A stretch of 61,095 bases of DNA from Betaproteobacteria bacterium (GCA_016194935.1 JACQAO010000017.1:1-61095); one strand, 5' to 3'; shown: positions 1-8,183, numbered from the stretch's first letter. Numbers and translations: made by a program. Notes: generated from the letters alone by a model not told the origin.

Positions 1-51
1 GAACTCCACCATCGACAGACCTTCTTGAAACTGCACGTGATTGATCGACAT
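1..51 (-). CDS. IS1595-family transposase, N-terminal fragment (runs off the window)
   Basis: The first 17 codons read MSINHVQFQEGLSMVEF on the minus strand, matching the usual N-terminus of IS1595-type transposases (zinc-ribbon plus ISXO2-like DDE domain). A GAGGAG ribosome-binding site lies just upstream of the ATG at 51. The rest of the gene lies left of the window, so I cannot tell whether it is intact. The family assignment rests on N-terminal similarity recalled from the family. Confidence 0.6.
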   Translation of the reverse strand, partial: MSINHVQFQEGLSMVEF

Positions 52-137
52 TTCGCATCTCCTCAGCAAAGATGCTTCTATTATCAGTATCCTACTGGCT
101 CACTACGTGAGCCTGCTGAGGTAGGGGGCTAATCAAG
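1..137 (-). mobile_element. Upstream end of the IS1595-type element
   Basis: Right of the transposase start, positions 52-137 hold a hairpin region: GGCTCAC/GTGAGCC at 97-113 nested inside CCTCAGCA/TGCTGAGG (61-68 and 114-121). The likely terminal sequence, read outward on the minus strand from 137, is CTTGATTAGC. It resembles the CCTGATTAGC ends of the palindromic element at 3242-4915, so the two may share a transposase family. The exact boundary is inferred; the other end is outside the window. Confidence 0.45.
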
Positions 138-294
138 AAAATCAAACGAGACTCTTGAGAGGAAATGAAGGCTGTTAGCTGCTTACCGGAACTTGAGATC
201 GTCCTTGGTTCGGCGGCTGGTGAACGAAGACGACACGGATTTGTCGCGTTTGAGGAGTGTTTTCTTACGCCTGCTATCCAAATTCACGGAATGT

Positions 295-320
295 GTAAGG
301 AATTCGGCGCAGAGCTCGAC
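295..320 (+). promoter_or_regulatory. Candidate ECF-type promoter for the buf operon
   Basis: GTAAGG at 295-300 and CGAC at 317-320 are separated by exactly 16 bases, about 80 bases before the bufA1 start. This resembles the GTAACC-N16-CGAA pattern known for SigF-controlled bufferin operons in Caulobacter. The match is partial and is read by eye only. Confidence 0.3.
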
Positions 321-401
321 TAATCGGGAGCAGGCTCACAATTTTTGAGCTTCTGCGACCAATCGAAGCATCCAACTCATTTACATTTAAGGAGATTTTT
401 C

Positions 402-704
402 ATGAAAAAGACAATAACAGCCGCTTCGCTCGCACTGGCATTCGGCGCCGCCCTGACCGTTGCCGCCGCCCCTGTTTTTGCCCAAGACAAGATGGCCGAC
501 AAGGAGAAGTGCTACGGCGTAGCCCTCAAGGGTAAGAATGATTGCAAGGCCGGTGCCGGCACCACCTGCGCCGGTACGTCGAAAATCGACTATCAGGGCA
601 ATGCATTTTCTCTGACACCCAAAGGCACCTGTGAGAAAACCGCTTCACCGACCTCGCCCACAGGTTATGGACAAACCAAGGAGTTCAAGGAAAAGAAAGC
701 CTGA
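402..704 (+). CDS. bufA1: Bufferin precursor peptide, DUF2282 (BufA1-type)
   Basis: This 100-residue protein begins with a Sec signal peptide (MKKTITAAS..., cleavage near VFA-QD at about residue 25). The exported part has four cysteines in the family pattern EKCYG, NDCKAG, TTCAG and GTCEK. DUF2282 proteins are now known as bufferins, periplasmic copper-binding RiPPs whose cysteines are modified by an MNIO enzyme. The start at 402 was preferred over the longer frame from 345 because AAGGAG lies 8 bases upstream and the signal peptide begins there. The maturase genes follow immediately, which supports the assignment. Confidence 0.88.
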   Translation: MKKTITAASLALAFGAALTVAAAPVFAQDKMADKEKCYGVALKGKNDCKAGAGTTCAGTSKIDYQGNAFSLTPKGTCEKTASPTSPTGYGQTKEFKEKKA

Positions 705-734
705 TAACTCGATGACCATCGTGGAGCGCCAGCC

Positions 735-1652
735 ATGCTGTCCCTAACTTCCAAGCTGCCGCTGACTGGCAGCGCTGCCGCGGGAATTCCGCCCGCCCTG
801 CCCAAGCGGGGCGGTGTCGGTCTCAAACCGGAGCATTTCCGTGAGATTCTCGCCACTGTGCCGGACATCGGCTTCTTCGAAATCCACGCCGAAAATTATA
901 TGGTGGAGGGCGGCCCGTTCCATCATTACCTGGGCCGCATCCGCGAGCTATATCCTCTGTCGATTCACGGCGTCGGCTTGTCCATCGGCGGCGAGTCGCC
1001 GCTGGACGCCGATCATCTTGACCGGCTCGCCCGCTTGCTTGACCGCTACCAGCCCGAGTCATTTTCCGAACACCTCGCCTGGGCCAGCCACGCTGAGGTG
1101 TTCCTCAACGACCTGTTGCCTGCGCCGTATCACGCCAACACCCTGGCGCTGGTCTGCGGACACATCGACCAGGTGCAGGATCGCCTCAAACGCCGCATGC
1201 TGCTGGAAAATCCGGCGACCTATGTCGAATTTTCCGCCTCAACCATGGCGGAAACCGAATTCATAACCGAAGTCGTGCGCCGCACCGGCTGTGGCCTGCT
1301 GCTCGATGTGAATAATGTCTATGTGAGCTGCGTCAATCATCATCGCGACCCTTACGACTATGTCCGTGCACTGCCGCTGGCGGCTGCCGGGGAAATTCAT
1401 CTGGCGGGTTTCGCGCGTGACGCGGACGCGGCGGGTGATCCGCTGCTGATCGACAGCCATGGTGCGCCGGTGGACCAGGCTGTTTGGGAGCTATACAGAT
1501 ATACGCTGGAATGCACAGGGCCGCTGCCGACCTTGATCGAACGGGATAACGATATTCCTGCCTTCCCCGTGCTGCTGGCCGAGGCGCAGCGGGCAGAACG
1601 CATGATGCTCGCAGCGGCCCCTGCATACCCGGCCCGCGAGGCATTGGCATGA
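735..1652 (+). CDS. bufB: MNIO-family bufferin maturase, DUF692 (BufB)
   Basis: This 305-residue cytoplasmic protein belongs to DUF692/MNIO, TIM-barrel enzymes with two or three non-haem irons that oxidatively modify peptide cysteines. Likely metal-ligand segments are [49 protein letters not shown] and IDSHGAP, in the usual order. Length is typical. It lies 30 bases after bufA1 and overlaps bufC by an ATGA junction, indicating one transcript. Its expected substrate is the BufA1 precursor encoded just upstream. Confidence 0.9.
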   Translation: MLSLTSKLPLTGSAAAGIPPALPKRGGVGLKPEHFREILATVPDIGFFEIHAENYMVEGGPFHHYLGRIRELYPLSIHGVGLSIGGESPLDADHLDRLARLLDRYQPESFSEHLAWASHAEVFLNDLLPAPYHANTLALVCGHIDQVQDRLKRRMLLENPATYVEFSASTMAETEFITEVVRRTGCGLLLDVNNVYVSCVNHHRDPYDYVRALPLAAAGEIHLAGFARDADAAGDPLLIDSHGAPVDQAVWELYRYTLECTGPLPTLIERDNDIPAFPVLLAEAQRAERMMLAAAPAYPAREALA

Positions 1653-2434
1653 GCGATCAGCAAATTTTCGCTGACGCCTTGCTGGCTGCCGATCCTGTTT
1701 GCCCGCCCGGCTTGAGGACGTGGAACCAGTCCGATCCGGGCCGGCGCTTCGGCGTCTATCGCAACAATGTCATCGTCTCGCTGATCGATGCGCTGGCCGA
1801 TACCTATCCGGTAACGCAGGCGCTGGTCGGCGAGGAATTCTTCCGCGCCATGGCGCTCCTTTTCGTGCGGGCGCACCCGCCGCGTTCGCGCCTGCTGGCT
1901 TTCTACGGCGACGGGTTGGCAGGGTTTATCCAGGCCTTCCCGCCGGTCGCCGGGGTGCCGTATCTGGCGGATGTGGCGCGACTCGAAATGCTGCGCGTGC
2001 TGGCCTATCACGCCGCCGACGCAGCGCCGCTCCAAGCCGGGGAACTCTCGCAGCTCTTAGCCGGCGAAACCCCGCTGCCAACAGCCCGCTTCACCTTGCA
2101 CCCGTCAGTAGGTATTCTGCGGTCCTCTTATGCCGTTGTTTCCCTGTGGGCAGTGCACCAGTCGACGGAAGCATCCATCCCTCTGGAGGAAATAGATACC
2201 GACTCGGCCGAAGCAGCGTTGATACTGCGGGCCGGGCTCGACGTGGAAATCACGCGCGTCCCGGACAGCGCAGCCGCATTCATCATGGATTTGCAGCGGG
2301 GAATAGCCTTCGGACTTGCTGCGGAGCGTACCTTAGCCGTCGATGCCGCATTCGATTTGGTTGCCACGCTGGGGCTACTGATTCGTGGCGGTGCCATAAC
2401 AAACGTCACTATTTCAAGGAGTGTCGCGTCATGA
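1649..2434 (+). CDS. bufC: DUF2063 partner protein of the bufferin maturase (BufC)
   Basis: A 261-residue protein with an N-terminal DUF2063 domain (about residues 5-100, including RFGVYRNNV and [18 protein letters not shown]). These proteins partner MNIO enzymes and are thought to bind or present the precursor peptide. The family's historical label, putative DNA-binding, is not supported by this context. Translation is coupled to bufB (ATGA overlap) and to bufD downstream. Confidence 0.85.
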   Translation: MSDQQIFADALLAADPVCPPGLRTWNQSDPGRRFGVYRNNVIVSLIDALADTYPVTQALVGEEFFRAMALLFVRAHPPRSRLLAFYGDGLAGFIQAFPPVAGVPYLADVARLEMLRVLAYHAADAAPLQAGELSQLLAGETPLPTARFTLHPSVGILRSSYAVVSLWAVHQSTEASIPLEEIDTDSAEAALILRAGLDVEITRVPDSAAAFIMDLQRGIAFGLAAERTLAVDAAFDLVATLGLLIRGGAITNVTISRSVAS

Positions 2435-2964
2435 ATGAGAACACCATCGCCGCCGAGCCAGTGCGCGCCAATGTGTCTTGGCCAGAGAGTCTGGTACTGA
2501 GCCTGGTTGGTCTTTTTGCCCACATCCCGGATTCCCTGATCGCTTTGCTCGGTCGTTTTTCCATCGCGGCGGTCTTCTGGAAATCCGGACAGACCAAGAT
2601 TCAGGGTTTCGCGATCGATATCGTCAGCGGCACATTTCAATTCGGGATGCCGCGACTATCCGATTCCGCCGTCGATTTGTTTCGGGATGAATACCGCCTG
2701 CCGTTCATTTCCCCAGAGCTGGCGGCGCCCATGGCGGCCTTCGCCGAACATGCGTTTCCGTTGTTGATCCTGATTGGTCTGGCGACCCGCTTTTCCGCTG
2801 CCGCCCTGCTGATCATGACCCTGACCATACAGATATTCGTCTATCCGGACGCCTATCCGACCCACGGCGTTTGGGCGACCGTGCTGCTTTTCCTGATTGC
2901 CAAAGGACCGGGAGCCCTCTCATTGGATTGCCTGATTGCCTGTCGCTTCAATGCAAAGCCGTAA
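2431..2964 (+). CDS. bufD: DoxX-family inner-membrane protein of the buf operon (BufD)
   Basis: A 177-residue DoxX-type protein with about four hydrophobic segments and the conserved start of the family core (ALLGRFSIAAVFWKSGQTK). It ends the bufABCD set. The ATG at 2431 overlaps the bufC stop; the much longer frame from 1699 is an alternative-frame artefact over bufC. A role in the redox state or export of the modified peptide is commonly suggested for DoxX partners, but nothing here proves it. Confidence 0.85.
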   Translation: MNENTIAAEPVRANVSWPESLVLSLVGLFAHIPDSLIALLGRFSIAAVFWKSGQTKIQGFAIDIVSGTFQFGMPRLSDSAVDLFRDEYRLPFISPELAAPMAAFAEHAFPLLILIGLATRFSAAALLIMTLTIQIFVYPDAYPTHGVWATVLLFLIAKGPGALSLDCLIACRFNAKP

Positions 2965-3009
2965 CGACATTTACGCTCACACGCTCGACCGATGACTGAC
3001 GCCGGACAG

Positions 3010-3030
3010 CACGCAGAGGTGTTCTGCGTG
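3010..3030. terminator. Weak hairpin after bufD
   Basis: CACGCAGA (3010-3017) and TCTGCGTG (3023-3030) form an 8-bp stem with a 5-base loop between the convergent bufD and the small minus-strand ORF. No clear T tract follows on either strand, so termination is only possible. Confidence 0.35.
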
Positions 3031-3036
3031 ATTTGA

Positions 3037-3159
3037 CTACACGCTGAAAGTGACGTGCCATGTACCGTTGGCCAGTTCGTGTGCAGCGGTGGATGTACAT
3101 TCAATCAGGGCGTCCCTGCCGTTGATGACGACAATCGCCTGATGGCTTTCTTCAGTCAT
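3037..3159 (-). CDS. Small ORF of 40 residues, unknown
   Basis: The ORF starts MTEESHQAIVVINGRD and ends WHVTFSV. A good GGAG ribosome-binding site lies 8 bases before the ATG at 3159. No family is recognised, and there is no signal peptide or membrane segment. It could be a genuine small protein or the surviving start of a gene cut by the mobile element at 3234. It converges on bufD. Confidence 0.35.
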   Translation of the reverse strand: MTEESHQAIVVINGRDALIECTSTAAHELANGTWHVTFSV

Positions 3160-3233
3160 TATCCTATCTCCGGTGAAATGCCGTGAGCGTTGGGCAAGTG
3201 ACCCGTGGTTTTCTTACGTCCAACCGCTCCTCA

Positions 3234-3241
3234 TAAGAAAT
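3234..3241 (+). repeat. 8-bp target-site duplication, left copy
   Basis: TAAGAAAT directly precedes the left 53-bp inverted repeat and recurs at 4916-4923 directly after the right one. An 8-bp duplication fits IS1595-type (and several other DDE) elements. Confidence 0.75.
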
Positions 3242-3294
3242 CCTGATTAGCTTACCAACCCGCATGGGCGCGGATGGGCGTAGTGAAGAAACAT
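3242..3294 (+). repeat. 53-bp terminal inverted repeat, left arm
   Basis: The arm begins CCTGATTAGCTTACC and ends GAAGAAACAT. It is an exact reverse complement of 4863-4915 over all 53 bases. The two arms, put together, would make a 106-bp perfect palindrome, as in a MITE. They are now separated by an IS110-family element. Confidence 0.92.
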
Positions 3295-3323
3295 AAATCA
3301 CGTGATTGAATTTCATGGATAAA

Positions 3324-4670
3324 TCATGCGGCTGCGGTTTTTATGGGAGTCAGTTCGAAACCCATTACAGATGCACGTCGGTTGAGATGATGGAGGACGC
3401 GTTGCCGGTAGCGTTCTTCGTAATAATCCTGGCCTCTGTCGACGTACTCAGTACCCTTGGTGATCATGGTGTAGATCAAGCGGGCCAGCTTGTGGGCAGT
3501 GGCCGTAATTGCCTTGGCTTTGTCGAGCCGACCAGCGAGCCGACGATAGTAAGCGCCGAGAGCCGATTGACTGCGGCTCAAGGCAAAGGCTGCCATGCGC
3601 AGTGCCTGTGCCAATCGATTTGCTGTGCGCTTAGTAGCTCCGGAGAGCACTTTGCCTCCAGAGATTTTGGTCCCTGGACACAATCCCAACCAAGACGCGA
3701 AATGCTTCGCACTCTTGAAACGAGACAAATCCGGCCCGACTTCCGCGATCACTTTCAAGGCAGTGGCCGTTTCGACGCCATTGATGCGGGTGAGATCAAC
3801 GCCGCAGGTGCGCAGCAGCGCGGTACGCAGGTCAAACTTCGTGGTGTCGCGACGCGGCCCGCGCTTGCGTTCAGGTTGCGGCGGAGCTTCATGGCGATAC
3901 AGCCGCTCGAGTTGCCCCTGGATCTGGCTGTCACAGTCGACGACAGCGGCGCCATACGCATCGTACAAGGTGATGGCCTGCTTCAACGCAAACAGATGCT
4001 CCTCGCGCCAGTTCCCCTTGAGCGACTTTGCGATATCGGCCTCGCTGGCGCGAATGCGCTCGTTGCGCAGCTTGGCGAGCTTCACCGGATCGCGCTCACC
4101 CGCGACGATGGCTCTGATAATCTTCTGACCGGTCAGCCCGGTGACATCGGAGATGACATTCGCCAGTTGCACGTTCATCTGTGTCAGTGCTTTTTGCATG
4201 TGATGGATATGCTGGGACTGATACTTGATCAGCATATCGCGCTGACGAGTGAGGGAACGCAACACACAAATCTCATCGCGTGGGCGAAATGCACCCGAAA
4301 GCAGCCCATAACTCATCAACTGCTGCAACCATTGACAGTCCAGAACATCACTCTTGCGACCAGAGACATTCTTGACGTGTCGAGCATTGACAAGATAAAC
4401 GACAAAACCGCGCGACTCCAGAAGTTCGTAGAGCGGAATCCAATACACTCCGGTCGATTCCATCGCTACTGTGTCGACCTCGCACGCAGTGAGCCAGTCG
4501 GCAAGTGCTTCCAGATTCTCGGTGAAACTCTTGAACTCCCGCACGCAGTCATCCGTTCGATCCGGCGGCACCGCGACATAGTGGCTCGCCGATCCAATAT
4601 CGATACCCGCTGCATTCGGATACGCCAATTCAAATTCCCTCTTGCGTCTAGCCACAGCATCCTCCATCAT
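3324..4670 (-). CDS. IS110-family transposase (DEDD recombinase)
   Basis: This 448-residue protein has the N-terminal RuvC-like DEDD domain (AAGIDIGSASHYVAV near the start, GRKSDVLDCQWLQQL further on). Its C-terminal Transposase_20 domain includes TRINGVETATALKVIAEVG and FASWLGLCPGTKISGGK, with the serine region near LSGATKRTANR. The start is the ATG at 4670 or 4667 (MMEDAVARRKREFELAYPN); the frame continues upstream to 4835 but without family similarity. It looks intact. The opposite-strand 534-codon frame is a shadow. Confidence 0.9.
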   Translation of the reverse strand: MMEDAVARRKREFELAYPNAAGIDIGSASHYVAVPPDRTDDCVREFKSFTENLEALADWLTACEVDTVAMESTGVYWIPLYELLESRGFVVYLVNARHVKNVSGRKSDVLDCQWLQQLMSYGLLSGAFRPRDEICVLRSLTRQRDMLIKYQSQHIHHMQKALTQMNVQLANVISDVTGLTGQKIIRAIVAGERDPVKLAKLRNERIRASEADIAKSLKGNWREEHLFALKQAITLYDAYGAAVVDCDSQIQGQLERLYRHEAPPQPERKRGPRRDTTKFDLRTALLRTCGVDLTRINGVETATALKVIAEVGPDLSRFKSAKHFASWLGLCPGTKISGGKVLSGATKRTANRLAQALRMAAFALSRSQSALGAYYRRLAGRLDKAKAITATAHKLARLIYTMITKGTEYVDRGQDYYEERYRQRVLHHLNRRASVMGFELTPIKTAAA

Positions 4671-4862
4671 ATTTGTCGGAATGCCGCGCCGGTATGGGTT
4701 CGTCGTTGTACTCACTCTTTCAAACGGGATGCCCGCTGTCACGGGCTCACCAATGTCGCCGACGTGACCCAGGACCATGCTAATCATCGGGCAAGCTACG
4801 CACCATTGACACTTCGGCCTTCTCCAGCGCGGCATTCCACCTTACCACTACGCGCTGATTCA
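4671..4862 (-). ncRNA. Candidate bridge-RNA region of the IS110-family element
   Basis: IS110-group elements encode a structured bridge RNA of about 170-180 bases in the non-coding end upstream of the recombinase gene. The 192-base stretch here has that position and size and can form local hairpins, for example GCCCG/CGGGC near 4730-4745. No covariance search was possible, so this is positional inference. Confidence 0.3.
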
Positions 4863-4915
4863 ATGTTTCTTCACTACGCCCATCCGCGCCCATGCGGGTT
4901 GGTAAGCTAATCAGG
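4863..4915 (-). repeat. 53-bp terminal inverted repeat, right arm
   Basis: Exact reverse complement of 3242-3294, ending GCTAATCAGG at 4915. Confidence 0.92.
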
Positions 4916-4923
4916 TAAGAAAT
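4916..4923 (+). repeat. 8-bp target-site duplication, right copy
   Basis: TAAGAAAT, identical to 3234-3241. Deleting one copy and everything between restores a continuous sequence between the buf operon side and the sigma-factor side. Confidence 0.75.
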
Positions 4924-5236
4924 TGAGATGTTCTGGCGCTTGATGTGGCGATAATTCTCCATTTTACGCTGATGCTTAGCGTCAATCAGCGTAGATTTCT
5001 GTTGGGGCAGCCGATCACGCCGCGCCGGTATCAACGTAGCGTCTATACTTGCCGGTAACCGACCCGCAGGATACCGTGGTCTCATGGGGCAATTTTTTGG
5101 AGACGGGGCATGGGTCCGGCAGTGAGAAAACTGGTGTGATGACGAGCAACAATGTCGTCTTGAACTACCTGCACCATACTGCATCTCAGGCTAAAACGCC
5201 GCTCGCAATGAACTCCAGTGCAACGAGGATTCCATA
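4924..5236 (+). promoter_or_regulatory. Leader region of the ECF sigma gene
   Basis: These 313 bases hold no convincing gene; the overlapping ORFs show no family resemblance. GTAACC at 5055-5060, followed 18 bases later by GTCTC (5079-5083), is a plausible ECF-type promoter for autoregulation. The spacing is not the 16 bases seen before bufA1. Confidence 0.3.
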
Positions 5237-5839
5237 ATGAACAATAATAGCGGGCAACTCAGTCAGGACACGCTCTATCTTTCGGAGTTACGGTGCGACA
5301 TGCTCAGATTTTCCAGTATTCAATTGCGTGACGACCAACTTGCGGAAGATGTAGTACAGGAAGCCCTGATGGCTGCGCTGTCGGGAGAAAAGAGTTTTTC
5401 CGGGCGCGCAGCTTTTAAAACTTGGGTTTTTGCGATTCTTCGCAACAAGATTGTCGACGCGATCCGGCAGCGTTGCCGATCTATCAATGTCTCCACTTTG
5501 TCGCCGGATGAAGAAAATCTCGACCAGGCTTTCGAGGCGCTGTTTAAACCAAATGCGCGCTGGCACATCGAGTCACGACCACGTGACTGGGGCGATCCCG
5601 AAGCAGTGCTGCATCAGGAGCAGTTCTGGATTGTGTTCGACGCGTGCCTGAATCATCTTCCCGAGAACACCGCGCGCGTGTTTATGATGCGCGAATTTCT
5701 GGAGTTCGACACCATTGAGGTGTGCGCGGAACTGGATATCACCATCAGCAACTGCCATGTCATCCTGCATCGGGCGCGCAATGGTTTGCGGCGTTGCCTG
5801 GAGCAAACGTGGTTTAGCGCGAGAGAGAAAATATGTTAA
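5237..5839 (+). CDS. ECF-type RNA polymerase sigma factor
   Basis: This 200-residue protein has a sigma-2 region (DDQLAEDVVQEALMAAL, then FKTWVFAILRNKIVDAIRQR) and a sigma-4 helix-turn-helix region (LPENTARVFMMREFLEFDT to HVILHRARNGLRRCLE). It overlaps the downstream anti-sigma gene by 7 bases. Sigma/anti-sigma pairs of this kind commonly lie directly behind bufABCD and control it. Here the pair is 2.3 kb away because mobile DNA intervenes. Confidence 0.9.
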   Translation: MNNNSGQLSQDTLYLSELRCDMLRFSSIQLRDDQLAEDVVQEALMAALSGEKSFSGRAAFKTWVFAILRNKIVDAIRQRCRSINVSTLSPDEENLDQAFEALFKPNARWHIESRPRDWGDPEAVLHQEQFWIVFDACLNHLPENTARVFMMREFLEFDTIEVCAELDITISNCHVILHRARNGLRRCLEQTWFSAREKIC

Positions 5840-6024
5840 CTTGCAAAGAAGTCACGCAACTACTATCTGAATCTCAGGAACGGAAATTTACGCTGTCTGA
5901 ACGGCTTCATCTGTCAATGCACCTTGTCATATGCGAAGGCTGCACGTGCTACAGGCAACAAATCGGCTTCATTCGGAAGGTCTGCCGCGCTTACAGTAAC
6001 GGAAAGTATGATACAGAGAAGTAG
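5833..6024 (+). CDS. Zinc-binding anti-sigma factor (ZAS type), short
   Basis: A 63-residue protein with the H-x3-C-x2-C motif of ZAS anti-sigma factors (MHLVICEGC) in a helical context (LSERLHLSMH). It has no membrane segment, so it is a soluble redox or metal-sensing anti-sigma. It is translationally coupled to the sigma gene. The zinc-thiol centre would suit copper or oxidant sensing for a bufferin regulon; this is inference. Confidence 0.82.
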   Translation: MLTCKEVTQLLSESQERKFTLSERLHLSMHLVICEGCTCYRQQIGFIRKVCRAYSNGKYDTEK

Positions 6025-6067
6025 AGATAGAATTGCATCCTTCTAAATTTGGTGCAGTGCCGTTCCA

Positions 6068-7183
6068 ATGAGCGATGCAATTAAAGGCAATATCCTGACG
6101 CCAGGCGGCTGGGTTCGCGGTGCGATCGGGTTCAACGAGCGTATAGCCGACATCCGCGGCGACGCGGTCGATCCGTCCAGCAACGCCGACGTTTACATCC
6201 TCCCCGGCTTCGTGGACCTGCATGTGCACGGTGGCGGCGGCAAGGACATCATGCAAGGCGGCGACGCGCCACACCTGATCGCCGCCATGCACGCCCGGCA
6301 CGGCACGACCAGCCTGCTGGCGACGACCATGACTGCGCCGCCGGATGAAATCGACAGCGCGCTCCAGGCTATCGGCGCAGCCTGCACGCAGCGTCGTCGT
6401 GGCGCAGCGCGCGTGCTCGGGGTGCATCTGGAAGGCCCCTACATCAATGCCAGCAAGCTCGGCGCGCAACCAGACTATGCGCGCGTCGCCACGCTGGCGG
6501 AAGTGATGCGGCTGGCGGCCTACGCGCCGCTGCAACTGATCACCATTGCGCCGGAACTTGACGGCCACCTGGATCTCGTCAAGCAACTGTGCGACGCCGG
6601 CATGCGCGTGCAGATCGGCCATACCCTCGGCACCTACGAAGACGGCGTAGCCGCGCTTGGTCATGGCGCAAGCGGCTTCACCCACCTGTTCAACGCCATG
6701 AGCGGCCTGCATCACCGCGCGCCGGGCATGGCCGGCGCGGCGTTGGCGCATGCCGAATACGCGGAACTGATTCCGGATTTGCTGCATGTGCATCCGGGCG
6801 CCATCAAGGTGGCGCTGCGTGCGATCCCGCATCTGTATTGCGTGACCGATTCCACCGCCGCCGCCGGCATGCCGGACGGCGACTACCTGCTGGGGCGTCA
6901 GCCGGTGCGCAAATGCCTGGGCGGCGTGCGGCTGGCCGACGGCACATTGGCCGGCAGCACCCTGACGATGGATCAGGCTTTGCGCAATCTGGTTGATCTG
7001 GGATTGAGCATCGAGGAAGCTTCGCAGCGCACCGCCACCTACGCGGCGGATTTTCTTGGCCTGACAGAGCGGGGCCGGCTGACGCCCGGCGCCTGGGCAG
7101 ATGTGGTGGTATTCAATCGCGCCCTGCAATTGCAACGTGTCATCGTCGAAGGAGAAGAGATTGATCTCACGCATGCTGAGTGA
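6068..7183 (+). CDS. nagA: N-acetylglucosamine-6-phosphate deacetylase
   Basis: Converts GlcNAc-6-P to GlcN-6-P plus acetate in the cytoplasm. The 371-residue amidohydrolase carries the metal motif DLHVHGG, the HLEGPYIN loop, GHT, HLFNAMSG and the catalytic-aspartate region TDSTAAAG. Length is typical. The next gene (deaminase) overlaps its end, so GlcNAc-6-P is carried straight to fructose-6-P. GlcNAc-6-P would come from MurQ and the BadF-type kinase encoded at 31.7-33.6 kb. Confidence 0.93.
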   Translation: MSDAIKGNILTPGGWVRGAIGFNERIADIRGDAVDPSSNADVYILPGFVDLHVHGGGGKDIMQGGDAPHLIAAMHARHGTTSLLATTMTAPPDEIDSALQAIGAACTQRRRGAARVLGVHLEGPYINASKLGAQPDYARVATLAEVMRLAAYAPLQLITIAPELDGHLDLVKQLCDAGMRVQIGHTLGTYEDGVAALGHGASGFTHLFNAMSGLHHRAPGMAGAALAHAEYAELIPDLLHVHPGAIKVALRAIPHLYCVTDSTAAAGMPDGDYLLGRQPVRKCLGGVRLADGTLAGSTLTMDQALRNLVDLGLSIEEASQRTATYAADFLGLTERGRLTPGAWADVVVFNRALQLQRVIVEGEEIDLTHAE

Positions 7184-8183
7184 AGCGCGCGAGGCCCCTG
7201 CCGTGGCGGCCCGTGCGCTGGCGGCTGACGGCGACACGCTGGCCGCGCTCGGCGCTGCACTGCGCGCCGCGCCGCCCAGCGGGGTGCTGACGGTGGCGCG
7301 CGGCAGCTCGGATCACGCGGCCCACTACCTGGCCTACCTGGTGATGGCGCGGCTCGGTCGGTTAGTCACCTCGCTGCCGATGTCGCTCGTAACGCTTTAC
7401 TCCTCACGCCTGCGCTGCGAAAGCTTGCTGTCGCTGGCCTTCTCGCAATCCGGACAAAGCCCCGATCTGGTGGCGCCGCAACGCTTGATCGGCGCGGGTG
7501 GCGGGCGTACCGTAGCTATCGTCAACGACGCCGCCTCGCCTCTGGCAGAGGCATCGCAATGGGTACTGCCGCTGCACGCCGGGGCGGAAACCAGCATCGC
7601 CGCGACCAAGAGCTACATCGCCCAATTGATCACCGGCGCACGCCTGACCGCGCACTGGCAGGACGATGCCGCACTGCTGCATGCCATCGAACAACTCCCC
7701 GAGGCACTGGAGCGTGCCGCCTGGCTCGACTGGCAGCCGCTGGTGCACGCCCTGACCGATGCCGACCGGCTGTTCGTCATCGGTCGCGCGCTCAGCCTGC
7801 CGATTGCGCTGGAGGCGGCGCTGAAGTTCAAAGAAGTGTGCGGCATCCAGGCCGAGGCTTTCTCCGGCGCCGAAGTCAAACATGGCCCGATGGCGCTCAT
7901 CGAACAGGGCTACCCGCTGCTGATTTTTGCCCCACGCGGCCCCGCTCAGGCCGGCCTGCTGGCGTTGGCCGGGGAAATGCGCCAGCGCGGCGCACGGGTG
8001 TTATTGGCCGCGCCGCCGGGTACCCCCGGCGCAGAACTGCCGCTGGCGATCACCGGTCACGAAGACCTCGACCCGATAGCCGTTGCGCAGAGTTTCTATC
8101 CCGCAGTGGAAGCGCTGGCCCGTGCGCGCGGACTCGACCCCGACAGCCCGCCCCATCTCAGCAAGGTCACCCGCACGCGCTGA
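7161..8183 (+). CDS. nagB-II: SIS-domain glucosamine-6-phosphate deaminase (NagB-II/AgaS-like)
   Basis: About 340 residues with two SIS domains, like the isomerase half of GlmS but lacking the glutaminase domain. Key segments are ARGSSDHAAHYLAYL, SQSGQSPDLV, ETSIAATKSYIAQL and KFKEVCGIQAEAFSGAEVKHGP. It should convert GlcN-6-P to Fru-6-P and ammonia, completing NagA's route. The TTG at 7161 follows AAGGAG at normal spacing; ATG 7173 is the alternative. It overlaps nagA by 23 bases. Orthodox hexameric NagB is unrelated. Confidence 0.85.
   Translation: MISRMLSEAREAPAVAARALAADGDTLAALGAALRAAPPSGVLTVARGSSDHAAHYLAYLVMARLGRLVTSLPMSLVTLYSSRLRCESLLSLAFSQSGQSPDLVAPQRLIGAGGGRTVAIVNDAASPLAEASQWVLPLHAGAETSIAATKSYIAQLITGARLTAHWQDDAALLHAIEQLPEALERAAWLDWQPLVHALTDADRLFVIGRALSLPIALEAALKFKEVCGIQAEAFSGAEVKHGPMALIEQGYPLLIFAPRGPAQAGLLALAGEMRQRGARVLLAAPPGTPGAELPLAITGHEDLDPIAVAQSFYPAVEALARARGLDPDSPPHLSKVTRTR

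Larger units (their letters stand above)
3295..4862 (-). mobile_element. IS110-family insertion sequence inside the palindromic element
   Basis: About 1568 bases between the two 53-bp arms, a normal length for IS110-family elements. It contains one transposase gene (3324-4670, minus strand) with a roughly 190-base non-coding stretch on its upstream side. IS110 members do not carry long terminal repeats, so the arms are best read as the split target, not as IS ends. The boundaries are placed where the inverted repeats stop and may be off by a few bases. Confidence 0.7.

Noticed and set aside
3306-4910. 534-codon plus-strand ORF over the transposase
   Set aside because: Antisense shadow of the IS110 transposase; no family similarity, while the minus-strand protein is clearly conserved.
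3242-4915. Reading the 53-bp repeats as the ends of the IS110-family element
   Set aside because: IS110-family elements lack long terminal repeats and make no 8-bp duplication. A palindromic target element split by IS110 explains both facts.
4780-5184. 134-codon minus-strand ORF suspected to be another transposase fragment
   Set aside because: No motif found; it runs through the 53-bp inverted repeat and the target duplication, so it is an accidental frame.
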